Of a stretch of DNA of 10,000 nt, positions 1 to 8,933 are shown in pieces. The first letter of the stretch is position 1, and the number at the start of each line of letters is the position of its first letter. A model generated the notes under the pieces. The model was not told where the DNA came from. It saw nothing but the letters and a program-made list of their open reading frames with translations, and ran no database searches. This DNA is from Glandiceps talaboti. Taxonomy: Eukaryota; Hemichordata; Enteropneusta; Spengelidae. Made by a program: the position numbers and the translations under genes. The DNA lies in assembly GCF_964340395.1 (NCBI RefSeq), contig NC_135570.1, forward strand, positions 13,810,322 through 13,820,321. The letters are read 5' to 3'.

Positions 1-1231
1 CTGCTGTGTTTATTGTGTCTCTGTTATTTGTTAGTCTAGAGTTGAAATATATCTATCTCTGTGTCTAAAATGTAATGTCCCATGAATGAAACACCAAACC
101 AACATCATTTTAGCTGTAGGTTTCGTGTTGATCATACAGAAGTAGTTTCGACTTACTGTGTGAATTGATATATGTAGAACCAAAGGGTATCGGTTACTTA
201 TTAAATCTTGTGCGTGGGGTGCAAGCTATCGCCAGGGCCATTAATATGATCAGTTTGAAAAATTTATTTCGAGGCCACAAGCTTGTAGTAATCAACACTG
301 GTATTATTTCATCACTTATTCAGGTCATGAATATCATGTTGTCAATTCGTAGCCTTTATTCACATGTCTACAACACATCTGCTCGAAAAGTCACTAAAAA
401 ATTAATTTGAAGTTCTAACAATCTACAAAATGTAACCGCTGTAGTATCAAGTTCGAATTCTGTTCCGCCAAAATTGTTCCCAAAAAATTATATTTTTTCT
501 ATATTTTTTAGATTTGTGTCGGTTTATTTTAGACTAAGGTCACAGAAATAGCCTTTCAGAATTGATTGGTGTCAAAATGATCATCATATTAATTTATAGA
601 CCAATAAATTATTCGAGTGGATAATAAATTTCGTCACAAGATTTGTCCACACGTCTGGTACAGAAGTGGGGTCAAAGTTTGGGTCAAATCGATGCCCTGC
701 ATCATTGATATTCAAACAAGTGAGTTGAGGAAAGATTGAAAGTGAAGCATCTTGTTTACAAGTTATAAACAAACTTGAAAGCTTGCTGTGATGATAACGA
801 CAAGCGTTTATTATTTCTGGGATTTGACTGTAAATGTAAACGCCTTGACCCGTGAGTGACGTCATACGAAATAGGATACCCCTAGAGGAAATGGGAATCT
901 CAAAAGAAAGCTCACCAGTTTCACGTTTCTTCGTGTATAAATTGTTCACAGAGGGCTCATTTTGTTTCGTATACATAGTCTCTGTTATTTGGTTTTGATA
1001 TTGATATTTATTATCTACAGTTCAAATTGAACAGCCGCAAGCCCAGGTAGTACCTTTTACCATTTTAAAAATTTCCCAACGTTTCCACTGTACATGAAGT
1101 AATGTACCCATAAAGACCTAGCATAAAGTTATGCGTGCCTGCTATTGGACTGGCATTTGTTTCAATTACAAACCAAATTATCAGTACACCATTTATTTGC
1201 TTGCTATGTAGGTAGGTTGGACGTCTCGTTG
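1..1231. other. Upstream DNA, no supported gene
   Basis: AT-rich sequence with no gene I can support. One 130-codon open frame on the minus strand (976 to 584) begins with a true ATG but shows no domain, signal peptide or membrane segment, and no recognisable homologue. A perfect 8-base CRE-type palindrome (TGACGTCA) lies at 857-864; at about 1.3 kb from the aminopeptidase start it may be chance. Confidence 0.6.
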
Positions 1232-1366
1232 TTTGGTTGGTTGGTTGGTAGGTTGGTTGGTTGGTTGGTTGGTTGGTTGGTTGGTTGGTTGGTTGGTTGG
1301 TTGGTTGGTTGGTTGGTTGGTTGGTTGATTGGCGGGTTGGTTGGTTGGTTGGTTGGTGGGTTGGCT
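1232..1366. repeat. (TTGG)n microsatellite
   Basis: Nearly pure TTGG tetranucleotide tract of about 135 bp, with small interruptions near 1249-1250 and 1327-1336. Apparent open frames through it encode only repeated Gly-Trp-Leu-Val and are artefacts. The G-rich + strand has evenly spaced GG pairs, compatible with a two-layer G-quadruplex. Confidence 0.97.
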
Positions 1367-1368
1367 GG

Positions 1369-1378
1369 CTGACTGACT

Positions 1379-1414
<36 letters not shown>
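1369..1414. repeat. (GACT)n microsatellite
   Basis: About 11 GACT units with one variant unit (GACA near 1399-1402). It sits directly between two TTGG tracts, forming a compound microsatellite. Confidence 0.95.
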
Positions 1415-1415
<1 letters not shown>

Positions 1416-1422
1416 GCTAACT

Positions 1423-1470
1423 GGTTGGTTGGTTGGTTGGTTGGTTGGTTGGTTGGTTGGTTGGTTGGTT
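1423..1470. repeat. (GGTT)n microsatellite, second tract
   Basis: Twelve uninterrupted GGTT units, following the GACT tract after a short spacer. Same motif and strand as the first tract. Confidence 0.97.
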
Positions 1471-2192
1471 TCTGGTGGAGGTAAATTCTTTGTTGAGTAT
1501 ATACGTGGGAGATTGGTCAGGTAGTTGGTTGGATGGGATAGCTAGGTTATATTCCCTGTGTGACATTCTGCTTTCCCTTTCTCTTAATCTTCATTATTTG
1601 TTGCCTAGCAACTTGATTATCGATGAAACCAGTAGCTATAGACGAGAACTATGACTGGGACTCCAAAACTGTACCAACAGCATGTTCACTGACCTCCCAG
1701 ACACGGAAACCGGAAGTGTTCACTTATTTATACCATTATTCTATTTCTGATCATGAATGACTGGAATACCCACACCTTTACGGTTCGCAGATCGCAGTGC
1801 GTCACTTGAAAAGGGCCCCCTTGCTTAGTGTTCGCGCGTGTTAAGTTTGCATTTTTTTTCACGGAATATGTAATAAAACCGTGCCTTTAAACGGTGTAAC
1901 CAAATATTATTCCTCCCCACCCCGCAATTACCGAATGGTTTACTCCAAAAAGAAATGTTTACGACAAGAAAAGTAAGCAATTGAACCGAGGAGTTTGTCG
2001 TGTCTGTCAACGGGACCCTTTCGATTTATTGAGGAGATAAGAGGCTAGTTTTTGTCGGGCCTGGTTTTATTTCATGTTGACATTGTGCAAATACCCTGCA
2101 CGTCCGGGTCGAGCCTCTCCGTCCATACGTGAACACTTGCAATATTGCTTCGCCCCGTCTCGTATCGTCTCTTGGAATCACGGGCAATCGTT
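1471..2192 (+). promoter_or_regulatory. 5' flank and presumed 5' UTR of the aminopeptidase gene
   Basis: The sequence between the microsatellite and the start codon must include the 5' UTR and probably the core promoter, unless an upstream non-coding exon exists. It becomes more GC-rich towards the ATG (around 2050-2160). I find no convincing TATA box at a useful distance and cannot locate the transcription start. The call rests on position only. Confidence 0.3.
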
Positions 2193-2828
2193 ATGGGGGA
2201 GAAGATCCATGTAAAGAAGTCTACCGTCTACTTGTTCATATTCCTAGCGATTTGTTCTATCATTGCCGCTGGATTACTAGCAGGCCTTCTACCGGAAAAA
2301 TGCAAGAGTACTGGAACACCAACAGTGGAGGGCCCTTTTGTTAGTAAACCAACCAGCTTCTACGGTCCCAGCGGTCACAACAACTACGGAGGGACAACCC
2401 ACCACGACTGTTGCACCCGACGAATGCAAAGATCAGAGCGGGTCTGATCCATGGTACGCAATAAGATTACCGAAGAACGTCCGACCGATTCAGTTCAATC
2501 TAACACTGTGGCCAAACACTACAACAGAGAACTTCCAAGGATGGGAAACAATCACAGTAAACATTACAGAAAGTACGAAATATTTGATAATTCACTTTCG
2601 ACCCGATGAAATGACGATCAGCGATACTAAAATTACTGACGAGAGTGGGCAGGTGTTCGACATACAGAACGAGTTTGCCTATACGTGCAACCAGTACTAT
2701 GTGGTCGCCATGCAAAATGAACTCAATCCGGGAATTTACCTTTGGTACATGAAGTTTACAGGAACTTTGGTGGGAAGGATTGTTGGGCTTTATAAAAGTA
2801 CATATAAAACAGATGCAGGTGAAACAAG
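2193..2828 (+). CDS. Exon 1: cytoplasmic tail, membrane anchor, Thr-rich stalk and first part of the M1 N-terminal domain
   Basis: I chose the ATG at 2193 because G at -3 and +4 gives a strong initiation context, an in-frame TGA lies upstream at 2130-2132, and the protein then starts with a basic tail (MGEKIHVKK) followed by a hydrophobic segment, about residues 11-33, as in type II aminopeptidases. A Cys (about residue 37) follows the membrane segment. The anchor is read in one frame and everything from about 2338 in the next, so one base must be lost in the stalk. The second frame gives a Thr-rich linker (TVPAVTTTTEGQPTTTVAP), then the N-terminal domain. N-glycosylation sequons include NLT, NTT and NIT. 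The exon ends in GLYKSTYKTDAGET plus two bases of an Arg codon; the donor at 2829 is AAG|GTGAGA (phase 2). Without splicing, a TGA follows at 2830. Confidence 0.9.
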
Positions 2829-5800
2829 GTGAGATATTACAGCGTATACAGGATGGGCATGTAGTTTGGCTTAGACAAAATATGCGGTTCAGTTAGTAGT
2901 CTGGTCGCAAGGTTTTATATTATGTATCATGTCATCGAAACTGCATGCACATCCTGCAATGGCTGTAACAAGACATGTAACAGCACCTTTCTCTGTGAGT
3001 GAAATTTAGCAAAGTACTGATTTTAATACCAAATGGCTCCCAGTCACAATAATAAACTTGATATTGAGACAACAGCAGACTGAGTATGTAAGTTACTGGT
3101 CCCAAGCATGAAGATTGTCCATGTAAATTTAATTTAGGACATCACTCTGTGTAATGTATTTTTACTACTGTTTACAGTATGCTTAATTCAATAGAAATAA
3201 ACTGTCACCATGGCTGCATGTACTAAGTCATAGTATGAACGCCTATTGACTGTGTGCAGTGCCCTCTCGTCTACGACTATGATGGCTTTTAGAATTCAAA
3301 GAGAAAAACTTTTGTGCAAATGAGCCAGAAATTACAGCTACACTGCAGATTTCATCGATCGATCGATCAAGAGACCGCCAACAGTCCAGTGCTGTCATGT
3401 TCGTTTATATGCGTAGGGATCTGAAGAGTGTCAAAAGTAGTCGTCAAGAGTTTTGGCTATCGTGCATGACATACTAACTCGACATGTACAGTTATATAGC
3501 GAACGACATTGACATGATGGACAGCCACGTCAGAGAATGGTGGACCGGATTTATAGCAATACATTCTCTCATCAATAAACTATAGCCAGTTTCAAATTAC
3601 TGTTCATATATCTGCTCTGTTCGATGCAACCATGCAGAAACCAATAACCAACTGCATATTCTACACTAATTAGATAGCAAGATCGCCATTTAGAAACATT
3701 ACAGCTAGATGCAGACACGTGGGCGCCAGTACTTTCACGTCTGCAGTTGATGTGTACATGGTGGCAATTTAGTTCATTTCATTCAGACAAAATGTCTCGA
3801 GAAACTCTTCATTCAATCGTGATATCTTTAAGTGTAGCGTGTGCATTTTTTATTGGTTCATGCGTCACGTTGGTTGTATCAGACGGTGAACGGTAATTTG
3901 AAAGGGGTTGTAGATGCTATGGTGCCGCATGAGATTAGTGTAGCAGTCTAATTTATAAAGAAAACTAACGCACTGTTGTATACACACGTCGCAAGCAGGT
4001 AATATGAGAACAAGGTGAACAGACGCAAGAAATTGTGGTTTTTTCCGTTGTAAACACAAGTCAGGTATATATATATCATAAAACGAGTAATGCAATGCAC
4101 GTTTCGAACATGCTCACTGTTGTTGGTTTTGTTGTCAGACGCGACATTCTCTAAGAATATATGATACATATAAAGCAAACATAACACATTATGTGATCAC
4201 GATCTGCTGAACTCGGAGAACTCCTTGAAATTTTCCTTCTAAAGGTTCGCGCGTTTTTTAGTCAACAACGCACTGCAATCTACTAGTAGCTGAAGTGTTT
4301 TCAACTAAATACCAAAAGTGTTTGTAAAATAGCTTGTGTTAATTTACGGACATACCCTCAAGCCATTCTGTTTTGTAGTGTACACACAAGGATATGAAAG
4401 GCACTGTGAGAATTTGTTCAAGTACTCGTAGAGTACAGTCACAGAGACACTCAGTAGAGTGCACCTCTGCCAACACTGACAACACTGAGTTCTCCTCAAA
4501 AATCCAGTTTGCATACAAAACAAAATCCAACGAAGGGCGCCCTCGCTTATGAGTTTGATGGTGACCGATGTTATTGCTGGCAATGTCATTGATTCACTAA
4601 TATTTTTAATATAAAGCCCAGATCTCCATCAGTTTGTTCTTGTCTCATATGCAGTTTTTTTCACAATGTTTTCATATAAATCCGTCCACAATTTTTTCTT
4701 TAAATATCGTATATACATTATGGTATAACCAGCTTGTAATTATGTTGAAGTTAGTATAGAGGTTATCCATGGCTTCGAATTTCAAGATCTCTCTTGTGGG
4801 AAGAGATTCGAATGCATGGATAGCCTCTAGACTATGACTAGAATGTTTTCCATAATCATTGGATATATCTCGACATATATTTCATTTAAACACAATAGCC
4901 TGGTACAACCATCTCAAATATGCAAATTATTGCATGTTTATTTTTGCATTCGCAGCTTTATGTTTACATGATGAGTCCGTGCTTGCAAAACTACATTGTG
5001 TAATTTACTAGTATATCAACCGTGACTGACAACAATTATAGTTGAAACTACTTAAAGACGCCCGCCACTTTGAAGATTGCAAAAAAAAATTACAATTACT
5101 ACTTTTAGTCAGCGGGTTGTCTTGAAGGATCATGTTCACAGTTGTAGGCAGTGTCAGTGATCAAGATGAAATATATCGGGTGGTTGAGGTCAGATCGAAA
5201 TAGATAAATTGAATAGTATGCAATCCACACTCACAACTAGATAATGTATTAATAACAGGACAATATGGTGTACAAGGTTATCATAATTTTGAAATCATTT
5301 GAAACGTGATGAGTCTGGAAACTGTTTTTTTCAATATTTGAAGTACGTACTGTAGTACACCTACTTGTCCTGTGAATTTACTTTCAGGCCTGCCATAGTC
5401 TGGATGCCAACGTGACATCAAATCAGTAAAGAGAGATCTTGAGATTCGATGAAGAGTAGCATTAGACTACGCCTGTCCTTGTAGTTCGACTTTGAATAGT
5501 CAAAGCGCATAAGCCTCTAAGCAAAGAAATGTGTCAGGAATTTGAAATTACCACCAAAAGCTGTGCTATATTTAATTGGCGCTCAGACATGTAATGGTGT
5601 AAATGGTAATGATACTGTATAGGAACTAGACTAACCTTGTTACTAGACCTAGGTTAGTTTACACATCATATAATTATATGACTTTTGGACTCGCATAAAT
5701 CAATTCCCCAACTGTTTAAAATAATCACCCGATCAATGGAATTTATATCGAGCCATCCCAAGAAATTATGAAAATATTGCAGATCTACTCTTCGAATGTT

Positions 5801-8800
5801 CAAAACAAAGAGCCCCCTTATATACAATGTAGCAACTATGTTGAAGATGAATACACAAGTTTTAGAAAAAGAACGGTTTTCGTATCCCTAGAGTTTGCAA
5901 CATATACCTTTTTTGCGTGCCGAGGCTGCAGACAGCAAGCGCATTCTTAAAAGTTTACATTGCGATATCTATAGCTAAACAGTGTTTGCACAGTTCAACG
6001 GAAAGGATAAAAGTCATAAGTGGTATGATCATTAAATAGAGCTTTCTTTGTTTAATCAGATATAGTTGAGATTTATCTGTATTTACATAAAATGTAATAA
6101 ATTACAAAGGGTAATAAAACTGTAAACACACCAAGGTTTGTTGCTTAGGCGTGTTTGACTTCCATTTAAGTATATTCCCAGAGTATTATATGTATGTTTC
6201 CTTGCTGATTATTGGGATAAAAAAAGTATACATAAAAGAAATGAATGTATTTTAAAGGCATCCACCTTTTGTTTACAATTTTAACCCACACTTGACTTTG
6301 TTTGATATTAATGCAGTTAAGTTGGTCGGTATGACATTGAACGCAATAACATGGAGCGCTAGCCAGTGAAAGTGACGTGTTTCCGGTAGGACTTTGAACT
6401 CAAAGTTTCAAAGCCGTTACAATTTTGACTTTCAGATAAGTGCTCACAACTATTAGTCTGTAGTCAAGTTGTATGTATGTATGGGGATATTTGTCAAAGT
6501 CCCAACACAGCTTGACTCTATGTATGCTACAGAACTATTTCCGTATGAAAATTCAACAATCAACTAAAGGGGAGTATATGGGCTGCATAGACCATACGAT
6601 TATATCTAGCAAGTTAAAGTAGGAAATCAAGAGAATAGCAATTTTCAAAACCAAATCACCTATAAACAGGTCACAGTAGGTACAATGGCTAAAACATTAT
6701 GTGCACATCGATGAACGGTAAATCACTCGATTTTCAGATTTATTGCATGCAAAACAATCTTTTTGTACGTGTACACGCTTTGAACTCGTAAAAATTCGAA
6801 ATTGTGTAAAAAAAACAAAAAAAAAACAATGGCAACGAAAAAAATGTTCACTTTTTTTCGACAAATACAAAGTAGGCACGGTCTGTTTACCCTTAACATA
6901 TTTTGAACAAAGACATGTCCATCAAGAAATAATCATGACATAATCTTGCATATCGCAATATTAAAAATCAATTTACTGTCGGTTTTGACACTATGGTGCA
7001 AAAAGATACAGTAATGGGAAAATTATTAGTCCTGCTTGCAAACGGAATAAGTCGGAAATCGATTCCGGCATTTCTTTCCCCTGTATAAAAGGGGCATTGT
7101 CGGAATCGAGGACTTGAGAATAACTTTATGACACCTTGTAAACGTATTAAGTCTTAAATCACACTATAAATAAGTGTAATTATTGACTTAAAGCAAACAT
7201 TTTGTTTTAGAGATTAAATCAGTTGATATCAAATGTTTGCAGACGATAAATTGTAATGTAAAACCGTCAAATAGAATTTCTGCCAAAATGTTTTTTATTG
7301 CCAGCAATTACTTGTCAACCAGGTCTTGAAGTGCAACCCATCATATTCTTGGTTTGAGCTCTGTTGACCACTCCAATATAGTGGTCTGAGGTGTTCGGGA
7401 AGACCCTAGGCTCTCTCACCAGTCCTAGGGAGCATCGCTATATTAGCTGTTTTGTTTTGTATGAACCGATATCTACTGCATAATTGTACTAGAATATCCT
7501 TATCCTGTGGGCCCTCATCGACTACATTGGGCTAATCATTTGTTGACGTGTTACTGCCCCTTGGACATCGCGTTACGTTTACATGTCAACAAATGATTAT
7601 CACTGTGTAGTCGATGAGGGCGCACAGTACAAGGATATTCTAATACAATTATTCGGTAGATATGGCGGTACATATACAAAACAGCCCTTTTAGCGATGCG
7701 ATGCTCGGAGGACTTTTATTAACCTTCCAACAGGCATTGCCCAATAACATAACAGGAGGGAAGTTCAGTGTTAATGCAGGAGGAAACTGGAGTACCCGGG
7801 GAAAACCTGTGTTGTTCGGTCGAGTCAAACTGAACGACACTCTTCTTACTTACAGCGAAACCCTGAATGGGGTTCGACTGTGAGAGAAGACGAGGAAGAA
7901 CCTAACCTGGATGCCTGTTTTGGTTAAATATATTACTAGATGATAACACGTCAATCATAAATCATCTGCTATCACTCAGTAGTGGAGAACCTCATGCAAG
8001 ACATTTTTTGCTGTTTATATCGTCTGGCAAATAACTTCATATTGTTACGTTTTAGAGAATTAGCGCTAATATTTGCATTGTCTATTAAACAATAGGTGAT
8101 ATTATCTTTGTTTATTTGTTATATTGTTAGGTCGTTGTCGACCAGTAAATTCCAACCGACTGATTCCCGCCGGGCATTCCCTAATTTTGACGAACCTGAG
8201 TTCAAAGCACGGTATGTGACAACATTGATACATGATGGAGACCATCATGCGATGTCTAACATGGACCCTGAGGTAAGTGCTAAAAATAGATAAAATTAAA
8301 ACTGCATCAAGAATTATAACCTACCTGTCCAGTCTTGAATGACTAACGCTATGATACTATTTCAGCTATATCCTAACTGCCATTCAGATTAATGAGAGAT
8401 GTCTTACACTGAAGGGAATAACCACTTAGGAGTCATGAATATTCATTGTTCAACCATGAATATATTATTTCTGCTGACTCCCATCATGCAATAGCCCACA
8501 GCAAAGATACCCCGTGAAGACACAAAATCAACTCGATGTTTCTCTGAAATCGCAAGTAGTTGTAGTGATGTAAATTCATGAAATGATACTCCAGAACCCA
8601 TAGTTTATGTCTTTTATTTCCTGAGTTGTGTTTCTCTTTAAACCTCATGCATTATTTTGAAGCTAAATTATTGTTATTTTTTCCAGGAAAGGATTCTTCG
8701 ATCTGATGGGTACTACGAGACACACTTCCCTATCACAGTACCAATGAGTTCTTATCTCACAGCCTATATTGTCAGTGACTTTGTCAACACCAACACTACC

Positions 8801-8884
8801 TTTTATAGTGCGGTCTTAAATGAAACTAAACCGGTAAGTCGTCAGCATGTTGTTGTTGTTGTTGTTGTTGTTATTATTATTATT

Positions 8885-8933
<49 letters not shown>

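Larger units (their letters stand above)
2829..8130 (+). other. Intron 1 (5.3 kb, phase 2)
   Basis: GTGAGA donor at 2829 and ATTGTTAG acceptor at 8130, supported by the uninterrupted protein across the junction. The intron is AT-rich, with many stops in all frames. I see no gene in it. Notable contents are a short CGAT run near 3354-3368, a hairpin at 4757-4829, a weak stem-loop at 5597-5664, A-rich runs at 6808-6846, paired stem-loops at 7049-7189 and a large fold-back element at 7421-7714 with repeat-like flanks. The short open frames elsewhere have no recognisable domains. Intronic enhancers may be present in a first intron of this size, but nothing in the sequence pinpoints them. Confidence 0.9.

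Noticed and set aside
165-410. 81-codon open frame on the plus strand
   Set aside because: It opens with TTG rather than ATG, has no recognisable motif, and lies in AT-rich upstream DNA.
857-864. Perfect CRE palindrome TGACGTCA
   Set aside because: It is an 8-base match more than 1.3 kb from the start codon and without supporting sites; not enough to call a regulatory element.
584-976. 130-codon open frame on the minus strand with an ATG start
   Set aside because: It has no recognisable domain, signal peptide, membrane segment or repeat, and no splice partner could be identified. One open frame of this length in 10 kb read in six frames is compatible with chance. Transcript evidence would change this.
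1145-1654. Open frames encoding Gly-Trp-Leu-Val repeats
   Set aside because: These are translations of the TTGG microsatellite; a 4-base repeat gives a 12-base protein period with no stop, so the open frame carries no coding signal.
2308-2325. Tiny GT...AG interval that might be an intron explaining the frame change
   Set aside because: At 18 bases it is far too short for spliceosomal removal, and a length divisible by three cannot correct a one-base shift.
2129-2344. 71-codon frame overlapping the start of exon 1
   Set aside because: It is a shadow frame of exon 1; the hydrophobic anchor and the strong start context belong to the frame starting at 2193.
4339-4589. Two overlapping minus-strand frames of 63 and 81 codons
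   Set aside because: They overlap in different frames, lie inside intron 1 and show no domain. A decayed repeat remains possible, but I cannot identify one.
7649-7883. Overlapping open frames on both strands in intron 1, considered as a missing exon
   Set aside because: Exon 1 joins exon 2 without any gap in the M1 alignment, the sequence resembles no M1 segment, and the block overlaps the fold-back arm and a repeat-like stretch.
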